In this document: positions 1 to 12,334 of the stretch, piece by piece
How positions within the stretch are numbered: the stretch's first letter is position 1
How the letters are laid out: every line of letters begins with the position of its first letter
The notes under the pieces: generated by a model
What the model was told of the DNA's origin: nothing
Databases searched by the model: none
What the model saw: the letters and a program-made list of their open reading frames with translations, nothing else
Assembly (NCBI GenBank): GCA_009602735.1
Contig: WELA01010568.1
Location: 23,657-87,656 of the forward strand
Source of the DNA: Mesotaenium endlicherianum
Lineage: Eukaryota > Streptophyta > Zygnematophyceae > Zygnematales > Mesotaeniaceae
Direction: 5' to 3'
DNA: 64,000 nt
Program-made: the position numbers and the translations under genes

Positions 1-403
1 GGGGGGGAGGGGAGGGGAGGGGGGGCGGGCCAGCAGGAGGCATGCGTACCGAAGTGGGCGTACGAGTCGAAGTAATAGTCCGCACTGGTCAACGCCTTGC
101 TCGGCTTCCCCCCCGCCGGAAGGGCGCTCCCATTGGTTGCGGTGCTGTGGGCAGGGGCCCCTCCCGCGCCCGCGGGCGCGTGGCCAGAGGCAGCCTGCAC
201 GCCAACGGAGTGACAGATGGCGATTAGTCGGTTGCTGCAAGTTATTCTCCTTGACCTGTCTGCTGCTCCTCCTGCGCGAGCGGCTCCGGCCTCTCAAAAA
301 ATTAACTTGCAAATGAAGACGTTTCGTCCTCCTGGTCTACTGCGCAACGTGTTGGCGGGCGGCAGACACGGACACACCCTGCACTACGGCCACCTGCCAG
401 CTG
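1..403. other. No gene recognised; GC-rich start of window
   Basis: The first 45 bases are an almost pure G/A run. The rest is GC-rich and has only short open frames with no recognisable domain. It could be the edge of an upstream gene, but nothing in the sequence proves this. Confidence 0.4.
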
Positions 404-760
404 GTGTGTGCGTGTGCGTGTGCGTGTGCATGTCCGTACGGTTGTGCCAATGTATGCTGTGTGTGTGCGTGTGCGTGAGTGCGAGGCGCGTGTGTGTGCA
501 TGTAAGTGTGTGTGCATGTGCGTGGTGTGTGTGCGTGTGCGTGTGCGTGCATGCGTGCGTGTGCGTATGCGTGCATGCGTGCGTGTGTGTGTGCGTGTGT
601 GTGCGTGTGCGTGTGCGTGTGCGTGTGCGTGTGCGTGTGCGTGTGCGTGTGCGCGTGCGCGCGCGCGCGTGTGTGTGTGTGTACGTGTGTCTGTGTGTTG
701 TGTGTACTTGTGCATGCGTGCGTGCGTGCATGCATGTGAGTGATAGTGTGTACGTGAGAG
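404..760. repeat. GT/GC alternating microsatellite
   Basis: This is a compound (GT)n/(GTGC)n tract. From 525 to 690 every base alternates purine and pyrimidine without a break (166 bases). Such tracts are known to favour left-handed Z-DNA. Open frames across it translate only into Cys-Val or His-Thr repeats and are not genes. Confidence 0.95.
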
Positions 761-3134
761 AGATGGAGAGGGAGGAGTGTGAAGTAACAACCATTATCTC
801 TTATACCCAAAGCTTTGATTTGAAATATACATTGCCCTTTCCCAGAAAATGATAGATCTGCAACGTGCTTTCTAGTGTGGACTGTATCGGCTGTAAAAAG
901 GGCCAGCCAGGCACACAGATATTCCGGCAATTGTAATACGGGCACCTCCCCGCACCCCCCCCAGGAAACGTGCTGTCATTGTTCGAGCCCAAGTTCCTCT
1001 CTTTTCAGTGACACTTTAAATGGCCTGCCACGATCATGTCACGGAAAATAACAGTCTTTCCACCCCCATTTATTGCTCCAGCAACTTCCCCTATGGTTGG
1101 ATGTTGCTACCAGATCCTGATCTTTGCCAGTATGATAAAGTGACCCTTTAATCGAAGCTGTCAACTGAGACCCAGAGGGAGGAAGAATAATAATGTTCAA
1201 TGGACTGTCAACTTTGACAACTGAGAGTTTTAGCCACTGAAAGAAGACTCTCTGATGAATGGTAGTTTTCAGAAGACCCTTGTCAGGAGAAAGTTATCAG
1301 CTTTCCAGGACGGCTCTAGCATCGTCCGAATTATCTGCATACTAGGGGCTGTTAACAGGAAGGACCATACTCCCTTGCTTCAAGACAGCTTCTAAGTCAA
1401 CCTGCTGCTCATCTGTGCTCCACTACAAAGCTTCCATCACGATTTGATAACTGTCACTTCATTATAGAAGGTGGGTGATCGATTGAAAGTCAGGAATTGC
1501 ATTCCCGCACAAGAGGAGCCATTGCCAGGTAACCTGGTGCGGAATACTAATCTGCTTTGACTTTTCAAGCGAGACACGATGACAGCTCAAATGAGCAATG
1601 GTTCGGCTAGTCATGCGAGCGCTTCGTCTCTGCTAAGAAGGGCAGCTAATGCAAAAGTAAGCTTATTTCATGTTAATCACTCAGCTCGTAACAAGGTGGG
1701 AATTTCCCAGGCTACAAGTCAACATACCGCTTTTGCATCTTCAATGTCCATAAGTTGGACTTCGGGGCTCTGATCATCGGCATCTGGTGCTGATCCAGGA
1801 CCCACGGGCTTTCTTGACTTTTTTTTCCCCATTAAACTTACTGAACTCTTACAGAAGATCTAGAATACCCTGAAGTAAGAAGTCCTGGTGTATAACAAAA
1901 CAGAGGAACAAGCTAAGAGTCCACTCAAGCCAGTATCGATGAACTTTTTCTGAACTGAATTACTTCAGCGAAAACAATTGAGAGCGATGATGTCACAGGC
2001 TTAGAACTTAAGCGCTCAACAGTGTGCTCGTTCTGTGCTCGTTCTCTGCGTAAACTGGCTACTGTCGTCAAGCTCAGTTCTGTGGTGTGAAGGAACCTCT
2101 TTCATTATAAGCGCAGCAGTCGCTGTGCGGAAGAGCACCTTGGTGCAGTGGGCAAGTTTGGGCGAGGCATGAAGGAACGCCCAGCACGCCGCTGAAATCA
2201 ACCTGCAGGCGTGATATTTCGAGGGCGCGCACTCACGAAGCGGCAGGGAGCATGGCAGGGAGCATAGCAGGGAGGTGTGGGCAGGTGTGGGGAGGAGCAG
2301 GGAGGATAAGTAGGCGAGCAATTTGGGCAGAATTGCGTACAACAAGCGTATCAAATTGTACAATTTTACGCTCTTCGGGGCGTTAAGCTCTGTGCAAGCC
2401 GTGTTCCAACTTCCACATGCTTCTACAAAGTTGTTTTTCCCCCGTTTTTTGCCAAAGTTTGCCAATCGTTTCCATTTTTCCCGGGTTTTTCCCTGACTAT
2501 TTTTGGCGTCGTCTATGGAGCGTGAGGGGGGCTGGTTCCACGCGATTTTTCTGTTTGTCAGCGCCCAATTTGGATGGTACCACATAGGTCTTTTCCATCT
2601 CGAGAGAAGTTGAGAACGTCTTCTTACACGACTTGCGAAACCTGCATGATGAGTTACAAATAGAAGGCTTACTTCGGCTCCATTTCAAGCTTCATTGGAG
2701 CTAGATGGTAGCCTACAAGAAGAGCGAATGGACAGATATTTTTCTCCGTAAATAATAGTTCTTTACAGACTGTGCAGGAGGTTTCTTGCTAGGCCTCCGT
2801 TGCTCTACATTGTTCCTGAACAGCACACCTTTCGATGGAAGTGAGGACTTCTCTTCAAACGCGCACGTATTGACACGCATGTATACGAGCTGACATATTT
2901 GCAGTGAGGTCATCTAGGAAGCAGACATTGCGCACAAGCAGTCGTACAACCTCATTTGAGGTATTTCGAGGATGTGCATGGGTCTGTAAAGGATGATGCG
3001 TCTTTCATTGAACGCCAATCTAAACGCCAAGTATAACGCCAAGACAGCTGCTGCCTGCAGTAGCTGTGTGTACATATGCATGGGAAGAGTCAATATTTGA
3101 GCGGCCTTACTACTGGTCAGCGAGCCCCGCACAG
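761..3134. other. Intergenic region, lower GC, no gene recognised
   Basis: GC content drops compared with the flanks, and no open frame shows a known domain. A short imperfect minisatellite built on GGCAGGGAGCAT lies at about 2240-2300. The last few hundred bases are the likely promoter and 5' untranslated region of the metallophosphoesterase gene that starts at 3135. Confidence 0.4.
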
Positions 3135-6100
3135 ATGGCAGACTCTCACTGGAGGCTTGCTGGGTGCCTCGGCGTCATTTGGGCCCTGAGCTTGCTCTAT
3201 GGAGAGCTGGGTGCCTTCTGGCTGGCAGCGTGCACGTGGCCCCCCCTTCCGCCCCCCAATGTAAGCTGCTCGTTTACGGTGTGATCAGGCCCAGAGAGGT
3301 GAGATGGGGCGTGCGTGGCAGTTGAAGTTCATATAGGATGCTCCCACATCTCGTGGGCATGGGGCGGGGGGCAGGGGCAGGGGGCGGGGCGGGGTGAGGG
3401 GGGAAAGGGGGGGGGAGAGGGTATATAGAGGAGCCAACTGTGTTTATCAATATTCACTTTGTATATTCTGTTATGTTCGGTGTTTGTGGCACCCTCTGCT
3501 CGTTCATGCATGCCCTCCCGTGTGGGAGCGTCAGGTGCATGCTTGCTTCTCTGTTGCTGAAGGGAGCTTTGGACGGGGCTCTGGAAAAAACAAACAAGTG
3601 GTTGATTCAATTACCTTGGCGGTGCTCCACATGCCACGTTGACACCTGGCGTCTACGGGAAAAAGCCGCACCCGCCACATAAATATCCTGGAGTGAGGGC
3701 GGGGGGAAAGGAAAGGCTGAGGGGGAGGGAGTCGGGGCCAGAGCGGGGAGGATTTGTATGGCATTGCAGTGAGGGTGGTGGCAGCATGCAGGGAACGTGG
3801 CAGGTGCCTTGCTGGTAAGGGTTTGCTGTCTCCAAGTTGTGCAGTCGGGGGGTGGTTTGTTTTCCGTGGACTCCACTCCAGTGTACGCTTCATGTAAATG
3901 CTGGGACATAGAGTGTTCAGAGATGAATTGGTACGCATTGACAGTGTGTGGGTATAGTATGTGCCGACATAAAGGAAACAGTCACACGCGCAAGCGCGTG
4001 TCGAGGCACACACACACACGTAGGGGTGTGTTTATGCAAGGCTGTGAGGTTCATAACGCATCTCTTGCCACTTGGCGCGCTCGAACCGCCACCTGGCAGG
4101 GCACGGAGGAGGGAGGCGGTCAGGCCGTCAGAGTGGCCGTCATCGCCAACCCGCGGGTGCGCCTCTCCCCCCTCCCTCCCTCGGTCCCACGTGGCATTGC
4201 CTTTGCCTCCTCCTGATAGCGCGTAGATGCTGAGCGCTCAAGCGGGTCTCAGCCAGCCGCTCCGTCAGTGGCAGGCGGTGTCTTCGCATTTGCCCGAGAG
4301 GCTTGCCCTCTCTCTCTGGAAGACTAGGCCGGCCAAGCATGGTGCGAGACCGGGCAGCTAGATTCAAGCGGCCACCAGATGCCACCTGTCGCACGCCGCT
4401 GCGCCTGCCCGAGCCTCCTCCTCTTTTGGGACCTTGTTTGACGCGTATGACTCTCTTTCTTTCGTCCTTGTGAGTGTTTCTGAGTTCGAGCCCGACCTCC
4501 CCTTGCAGGCTTGGCCTTCGTGTCTGGTCCAATCCAGCTGCCTGGGGTGCTTGTGTGCTCATGCTTGCGTGCATGCACGTGTGTGTGTGTATGTGTGCAC
4601 GCGCGCGCACATGCGGGTGTGTGTGTTTGTGTCTGTGTGTGTGCGTCTGTGTGCATGTACAGTTCTCTGAGAGGCTCGTGCGCTCTCATAACCTCTCTGG
4701 TCTTAGAACGGCGCCGCTATCCAGAGTTTCGAGTGCCAGGCAGTTCCACCATGTTTTGATTGCGCATCTCCACGAATGTGCCCTTGCAAACACGAGGTGA
4801 ATGTGCTTGGGTACTGAGATGTGGTAATTGTGACTGGGGGGGAGTTGATGTAAGTGGTGCATGTTCAGACACGTTGCCATAAAGATTTCATTGCCTGTAC
4901 GCGATGCGTTTCGGAGTTGAATGATTATCGCGGTCCAAATGTGAGGGAGGGAGATTCTCTCTTTCTGCCACCTGGCGCTTGGTTTGCCCGTTCATCAGCC
5001 CCCCCCCTGCCCCCAAGAAAAAGACAGGCCTTGTGGCACTCATCTGCTGGCTCCTGCATGACATGGACACTTGACGTGCGCTCTCAATCGACAAGGGCCA
5101 ACAAACACTCTTAATCTCCTCTTTCCCCTCTCTTCCTTTACCCGCCCCCAAAACCTTAATCACAGACTCCCCCTCCCCTCCCCTCCCCTCCCCNCCTGCC
5201 CCTATCTCTGTTTTTTCCCGCCTCTGCTCCGTCCAATTGATTGAGCAGCTCATGGACCGGACCACCTACGGCCTGCCACCTGGCGCCAGCCCTCCCGGCG
5301 TGCAGAGGCTGCGCGCTGACCTGTACCTCCGGCGGGCCTTCCAGCAGTGCGTGCTCGCCACACAGCCGGACTTTGTGTTTGTCATCGGCGACCTCTTCGA
5401 GGGCGCCCCCGCCCTCACCCCCGACGAGTACGATTGCCCCTTTTCTCTCTCCGGGCTGAAACCTTAGCTTGAGATAAGCTTTGGTTAAGGTTTAGGCTTG
5501 TTTGTTTTTTCCCCCCTTTCTTTGCTCGCTCGCCTTGTGCGTGGCACATAGCGTTGCTGTCTGCACCGTTGCTTTGTCTACACCTGTCTCGCCCGGCTGC
5601 TGTTCTGGCTTCTCCGCCCTCCTGAACCTCTGCGCCTCTCCGTCTGGCGGCAGCTGTCACCTCCCATCCTTGCTGGCGTACAAGTGCGCGTGCATGTGAT
5701 CGCCGTGGCCTCGTTGTGCGTGCACGACACTTCTGCTCAGTGACACGTGTCCTATCGACCCATCCCAAGCATGCACTGGCACACGCACCCTCACATGCAC
5801 GCACGCACGCACGCGCGCACGCGCGCGCGCACATACGCATACCCATACATGCATGCCCCTACCCTGTCCCGCCTGCACACAGGCATCGACCATCGATCAC
5901 TCAACCAGTCGGTTTCTCCAGAAGCCAGAGCAGACGCCGTGGCTTGTCGGCTCTGGGTTCTGCCCTCTGCCTGTTCCTTTCCCCCCGCTCGACGCGTGTG
6001 CGCTCCCCTCTCCCCCTCCCGCGGCAACAAAGCCGCAGGCAAAGAGGTTGTGGCCCCGCCCTTCAGAAGCTCGCCACCTAGCACGCATCGAGAACGCGAC

Positions 6101-9019
6101 CCTGCCCTGCCCTGCCCTGCCGCCCGCCCTCCCTCCCCNGGGTGTCACAATCTGAGCGCAGGTGGGCGAGCGCAGCGCAGCGCTTTTCGCACATCTTTGA
6201 CGCCGACGCCCGCGGGAGGGCGCGCCGCGGCCGCCGGCGGGGCCACAGCCAGCTGTCGCAGTCAGCAGCGGGCCCCAAGAAAATCGTGCGCCTCCAGGTG
6301 GCGGGCATGCGGGATGTGGGGCCCGCTGCTCCGTCAAATGCGCAGCCCGAGGTAATGACAGGTGTCTTGGGAGCATGCGGTGCATGTGCACGCTTGTCCT
6401 CCTCCTCGTCCCCCGAGTGCCCTCGGTCGCGGCAATGCATGCGTGCAGATACACGTGCGCGTGGAAGTGAGGGGTCCCTTCTAAATAACGTTCCTGACAA
6501 ACCCCGCCCTCTCAATGCCCGCCCTGACCCAAACTGAAACCCCAGCCCTCCTGCCCCCCACCCCCCCCTTGACACTTTTCAGCTGTCCAGCTCTCTGGTG
6601 CAATGCGCCAGGCAAAGAGCTGCATGTGTGTGCTGCCTGTCTTCTCGTCCACGGGCATGACACCTGGCAAGGCCGTGCAAGGATGCAAGGCCAGGGCTTT
6701 GGGCGGGCCAGTCCCAAGTGGCAGCCGCACGGGCCTCATGCGCCGAGAGGGTCCGCTGCCTCTTGTCAGTTCTCATGCTTTCCTGTCCAGGTTCGGTGTT
6801 TCCTGGATTCTGGGCTCATGCACCTGGTACATCGGGCGCAAGGCGATGTGCGTTGGAGGTTGGTGGGGACACTTCCGGACGTGTCCCTGTCCCAGCTGCC
6901 TGCTCTGTTTGTCTGACCCCCCCGCCGGCAGCTTGCCCGTGCGGATGGCATGTGCGCGCATTCGATCTCAGGCAACAAAGTAACATGCAAAGACGGGCGA
7001 CACAAGTCCTATCCACACGCGCGTGCATGCACGGGGGGAGGCCGGGGGGGNGGAGGAGGAGGCAGGCGCGCGATACGCGGCGGAGTTTGGCGAGCTGGAG
7101 TACGCGGTGCCCGTGGGCGCCGCCCACTTCCTGGCGCTGGACGCGCGCGCGCTGCTGGGTACCTACCAACCTGCCTGCCTGCCTACCTGCTTACCTGCGC
7201 GCGCATCTCCCTGCCTGCCGCCGCCTTCTCTTCCGGTGGGCTGCTCTTGGATGCACGGAAGTGCTGGTCCCTCTGCTCCCTCTCTCTCTCTCTCCCATTG
7301 CTGGGTTGGATGCTGTGTGTTCTTTTGCGTTCAAAGGCGGGGGCTGCCTCTCCGCTGCTTTGGGGAGAAAAAAAGGTCAATGCCCAGCTTGTCCCTGTTC
7401 TATAAAGAAAGCGCTTTTTTTCCTTCGTATAGTCCCCCCTTTCTAGCTTAGAGTCTCGGCTGTGGGGCTGAAGGGGAAGGCAGCTTCTTGGGGTTTAGGA
7501 GTCAGAGACTGTGGAAAATGTATGAGGGGTGTTTTCATATGAATTTCTGAGAGCGTAAGGGAGCGTGGGGCAGGAGCGCGAGAGGGCGACAAGCGGGCGG
7601 CGCAGACGTGGCAGTATCTGGAGACCTACTCCGCCGGTACAACTCCTCCCACTGCTCTTTCTCTCTCCCCTACGCTTCTGCTCCTCGGCCCTCTGCCTGC
7701 CTTGCTGGCACGCTGCCTCCTCCCATGGCGCGGGGAATGCGCCAGCGTGTCTTGCCTGTCACTGTTGTACGTTGCACACTCGAGCAATTCACACACACAC
7801 ACACATACAAACCTATACATTTATTTGTGGGTGCAGGCACACGACGCGTGCATGTTTACATAACGCAGTCACAGGCATGCAACAAGTGCGACCAGGAGGA
7901 AGAAGGGGCCACCTTAGAAGTAGTAGTAGTAGTTCTGTGTAGCGCTGTTACAATCTCTGGCCCTCTCGCTGCGGGACCTGTCGAAAGCTGACACGTGTCT
8001 CTGCCACTTTGCACGCATGCATCCCGCAGCACACGTACACGTTACACATGTCGTGCGAACGCGTTGGGGGCACGGCCTGACCGTGTGTTGGGCCTGAGCA
8101 TGTCCGAGCACGCGCCGGAAAGTAGACCGCATGTGAACGTGAGCGGGCCCAGCGCTCGGTGGGGGGTGCGAGCGCTTTTGCCTGCTCCTTGTGGTAGTGC
8201 CAGGCCCAGGCGAGCGCAGCATGCTTTGTCGCAGGGGCAATCTCGTCAGCTTTCCTGTGACTGACCAGCAGCTGGGGCGCTGCCACGTGGCGCGTGCAGG
8301 GGGCGAGGGCAAGCAGTACCCCGCGGTGCTTCTGACGCATCTTCCTCTGCATGCTCCAAACTCCACCTGTCGCCATCCGCCGGCTGAGAGGCCGCTGCTC
8401 TCGGACAGGGGCCACGCCGACGAGGCAGGCTCTCCCTCTCATTCATTATTGATTCTTCTCGCTGCCTCATCTCGCTGCCTCATAGATTGGCTGCTGTGCT
8501 CTTTTCACATCCCTTAGGAGGACGAGAGACAGCGGAAGCCGGCATTTTTCAGATGTCGGGTTTTAGGGGCTAGGTTTTGATTGGCTGGGGTTTGAGGTTG
8601 GCGCTGCAGGACTGGGTCTAAGGGATAAGGTGTCAACTAAAGGGTGCAGGATCGGGGTTTAGCGTATAAGGTGCAGGAGTAGTTGTTCAAGGCCAGGCTC
8701 TCGCTTCTTGCTTAGGTCCTGGACGTCCTTAGGGGCAGCAGCCTGCTTGTTGGAGAGTCGGCTGCGGTGACAAGAATGTACGGATCGGTCCTGCAACCCC
8801 CCCCGGCAGTTTATATGGAGCCTCATGTATCGGTACTTGGGGAGTGGTGGGACACATGGCAGGGTGCTGGGAACCTGACGGCCGGCACAGGCGCGGCAGA
8901 GTAAGAGTTCACCCTGCTCGCAGTTGTTCCTGGCCAGATGTGATGATATTGTCCTCCTCTCTTTTTAAGTGCCCCTGTCGCACGTATGTGCGTGCGTGCA
9001 TACTGCGTGTGTCCGTGTG

Positions 9020-9058
<39 letters not shown>

Positions 9059-12000
9059 CGCCCCTGCTTGCAGGTGCTCTCTCAGGTCTCAGATGACATT
9101 TCCAATCAACCGCTACGCACGCGCGCATCTGCGTGTGTGTTGGACAGGGGCGTGGCATGCGTGTGCGTGTGCCTGTGCGCGTGTCTGTCGGTGTGTGTGT
9201 GTGTGTGTGTGTTTGTGTGTGTGTGCATGTAGGTGTGAGTGTGTCTGTGCGTGCGTGTGTCTGTTTAGAAGTTTTGCATCTTTCACAAATCCTCTTCTCA
9301 ACATTCAAATGATGGCTGTGCAGCAGCACACCGGACAAGCTGCCAGCTGGCGTGTCCCAGCGCATCCTCGAGCTGCTGCACCCTGTATGGACAATCTCGC
9401 ACTCTCGGGGCCGGGGTGTGCGCACAAAAATCTTGCGTGTGCGTGTGGACTTATGACCGTGCGTGTTCGCGTGTGTGTGTATGTGAGACAGAGAGAGAGA
9501 AAGAGGGAGGGAGGAGGAGGGAAGAAGGTGGGAAGGGGGGGGGGGGGAGAGTCTGTCATGACAAGGACTTGCACGTCATAGTGATGCAGGGAGCTCTCTG
9601 TGAGCTCTCCACTTTGCCTGCCAGGAGAAGATGATGCGGGAGATGGATGTGGGGGGCGTGAGGCCTTCTCGGGAGGGCGTTGAGTGCACCCTCCCCCCTT
9701 ACATGCAAAGCCCGTGTTTGCGTGTTGCGATAGCTGCTGTATAGGTTGCTGGCAACGGGAGGGGCTCCGAGCACTTTCCAGCTGGCACATGTCTTCACAT
9801 CGCTGCCCGCAATGAGTCCCCGCGTCCTGTCTGTCTGTCTGCTGTTTTCTCGTCTCTCGATGGTGGACAAAGCAGACCCAATAATATTCTTTTTTGGTTC
9901 CGATGCAGTCGATGTTTGGTGCGAAAGCTGCATGCTGGTACTGGAGAAAACGGGAGGAGAAAGAGTTCCTCCTCCAGATGGAGTGCCGCGCTGACACTCT
10001 CGCCCGTCCGTGCGTGCGTGCGTGCTCGTGTGTGGGCAGGTGCATGCGATATCGGGGCACTCGGAACACGATAGCCACGGGGGGTACTGCGCACAGTCAC
10101 TCCACGCCGCCCACGGCCACGTTTTGCTCGTTCGTACTCACACACCCGGCCCTTCTCTTTCTTGCAAGCGCGTCTGTGCATGTGCGTGCGTGTGTGTGTT
10201 TGTTTTCTACCAGAGAGTCGGCTGACACTGGCAGCAGGGTTCACGATCACCTCACTAAGTATGGCAAAAATCCCTCGCGTGAATTTATGCTCTAATGTCC
10301 AGTAATCAACGTGATTACTATATCCTTACAACCTTATTAGGATTTCATTTGCTCAAAGCCAAAACAGAGTAACATGCCCTACTTTCAGGATTGTTGGCAA
10401 GAATGAGCATCAAAACTCTGTCCCTACAGTTTGTCAGTCCTGAAGGGCAGAGCCGAAAGGGTCCACAGGATGTAGAGCATTCTGGAAGGTCTGACAGTCC
10501 TTGGCACAAGAGGCCCCCCCCTGCTGACGTGTGGCTGGTTCGCCCCCATGTGGGGGAGGGTGCAGAGGAGAGGGGCTTAGCACTCCTCCAGACGCTTTCT
10601 CCCTCCGCCTCTGCCTCTCGCCATCAACGTACAGGCAGTCGTGCTAACTGTGCGCCCAGCTCAGCAATGGTGATGAGGACGATGATGATGATGATCACGT
10701 CAATGATGTGGCGACGGTACGCAGGAGGAGGTGGGCTCCTTCACCGACCGCCTGCCCGGACGGCAGCCCATGTACCTCCTGTTGTCTGTTGCTGCCGCCC
10801 CCGGGAGCGCCCTTTCTGCCGGAGCAGAGGCAGCAGCAGCAGCAGCCGGTGGAGGCCAGCTGCTTGCGTCCAAGGCCTGCCCTCTGCCGTCGTCCGCTGC
10901 CATCATCCGCTGGTGCGCTGTCATCTCACCCCCGCCTGGCTCGCCCCCACAAGGCCATTCCTAATTGACAGTTTCTGTCGGAGTGCCCCCTTACAGCCCG
11001 AATTCTGCACGCTTTCCTCCTCATGTGATGTCCTCTCGTACAATCCTCTCCCATCACCCAGCACACCCTTTACACCACCCTTCCCCCCCCCCAATTTTGG
11101 CCAGCACTTGGGCTTTGCACCTGCTTTCCTCCTCCAGCTCTGCCCAAACAGTCAGCGTGTGGGGGAGGAGCGTGGCTCTGTCCCTCTGCAGGTACCTGCT
11201 GCTGTGGGGGGCGTCGCTGGCCTGCCTGCTGCTGTGCCCCTCCTGCCGCGGCTGGCCCCCCGTGGTGGCCGCAGGCGTGGCGCGCGCGGCGCGCATGGCG
11301 GCGTGGCTGAGCAAGGGCCGCGAGAAGCTGAAGGTGGACGCGGAGGAGGAGGGAGAGTTTGACCTCATGTGGGACGCGGACGGCAACATGCACCTCGTGC
11401 GCAAGGCCAGGCAGGCGGCGCCGCGTGCGGGCCTGGGCCTTCCCGGTGCGGAGGCTGCTTCCGACAGGAGGTGCGCGCTCTCGCCTGGTCTCCCTCCCTG
11501 CCTTCCTCCCTGCCTGCCTACCTGCCTGTCTCCCTCCCTTCCTCCCCCCCTCTCTCCCTCCCGCCCACCCATCCACCCACTCGCCCACCCGCCCAACCAT
11601 CCTTTCTTAGAATCTGCTGACATGTGATGCAACTCCGTCTGTTCGTCCCCTCCCATCCTGTACGCGGTGCTATGTTTCTGTATGTAAAAGCGCGCGAAGA
11701 AGGTGAACTGACACTCAGAGTCCAGTCAGAGGGTGGGCTGTGAGAGGGTCTGGCACTCTGCTCTGGTGCAGCAGTACTCCGGGCGTTGGCATCTCCGCAT
11801 ATGAGTGGGTGCATGCGAGAATGAGGGCCTGCACCTTGCTCGGGCTCCGGATGCAGGGGTGGGGAAAACGTCGGACTCGCAATAGCACCGGGCAGGTTTC
11901 CTACGCTTGCATGGAGAAGCATTCAACGTGTACTTTTTGCAGTAACATAAACAAGATAGCAGTCCTCAGTTTGTGGGCTCCGAGAATGTGCGTGCACGGG

Positions 12001-12334
12001 CCGTTGCAGGAGTGGGGGGGTGCAATCGCGCCCTTCAGCAGCGGCAGCTGCAGCAGCGGCGGCGGCAACGGCAGGCTCAGGGGCAGGGGCAAAGCAGCCG
12101 TCGCTGACGGGCGCTGGCGCGGCCGATGGTGCAGCAGGCGACTCCGGCCTCCCGTACCCCGCCACCTCATCGTCTTCGTCGGCAGCGGCGTCGTCTGGAG
12201 CCAGAGCCAAGCGCAAGGGCAGCGTAGCGAGGGCCGTTAGCAGGCGCCTGCTGGAAGTGTCGGGGCCGTTGATTGCCCTCGGCGGCCTGCAGTTTGCGAT
12301 CTACGTGGGGCTCCTTGTCAAGGACTGGTCTTGA
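3135..12334 (+). CDS. MPPE1: MPPE1/PGAP5-Cdc1-like metallophosphoesterase, 13 exons
   Basis: Known members act in the secretory pathway; MPPE1/PGAP5 removes ethanolamine phosphate from GPI anchors. Exons placed by splice signals and phase: 3135-3260, 4100-4156, 5249-5427, 6162-6351, 7062-7158, 7574-7636, 8300-8424, 8716-8777 (weak), 9324-9384, 10040-10120, 10725-10783, 11192-11424 (or to 11445), 12039-12334. They join in one frame to about 542 residues. Visible in order: an N-terminal membrane segment (WALSLLYGELGAFW), VAVIANPR/LMDRTTYG, FVFVIGDLFEG, WASAAQRFSHIF, VAGMRDVG, ARYAAEFGELEYAVPVG, VLLTHLPLH, VSQRILELLHP, ISGHSEHD, and two C-terminal membrane segments (MYLLLYLLLWGASLACLLL; ALGGLQFAIYVGLLV). 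The start ATG at 3135 opens directly into the membrane segment, as in the family. Oddities: family DPQ is NPR and GNHD is GMRD, so the metal site is altered; exon 7 seems to use a GC donor. Introns are rich in GT repeats. The family call is firm; catalytic activity is doubtful. Confidence 0.85.
4560..4665. repeat. GT/GC microsatellite in an intron
   Basis: An alternating GT/GC tract lies inside the intron between the second and third exons of the metallophosphoesterase gene. The frames across it read as Cys/Val repeats. Confidence 0.85.
5788..5852. repeat. (GCAC)n/(GCGC)n microsatellite in an intron
   Basis: An imperfect CA/GC alternating tract lies in the intron following the GDLFEG exon of the metallophosphoesterase gene. 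Confidence 0.8.
9010..9260. repeat. Two GT microsatellite blocks in an intron
   Basis: GT-rich blocks at about 9013-9060 and 9150-9260 flank a short unique stretch in the intron just before the VSQRILELLHP exon of the metallophosphoesterase gene. A GA/G-rich run follows at about 9488-9550, in the next intron. Confidence 0.85.
11480..11610. repeat. CCT/CCTG-rich pyrimidine tract in an intron
   Basis: A long imperfect CCTGCCT/CCCTCC tract lies in the last intron of the metallophosphoesterase gene. It has no coding features. Confidence 0.7.

Noticed and set aside
217-945. Several overlapping open frames on both strands
   Set aside because: They translate a GT/GC microsatellite into Cys-Val, Arg-Val or His-Thr repeats; no domain and no codon signal.
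2016-2585. Minus-strand open frame of 189 residues
   Set aside because: No domain recognised; its end translates a minisatellite, and nothing supports it as a gene.
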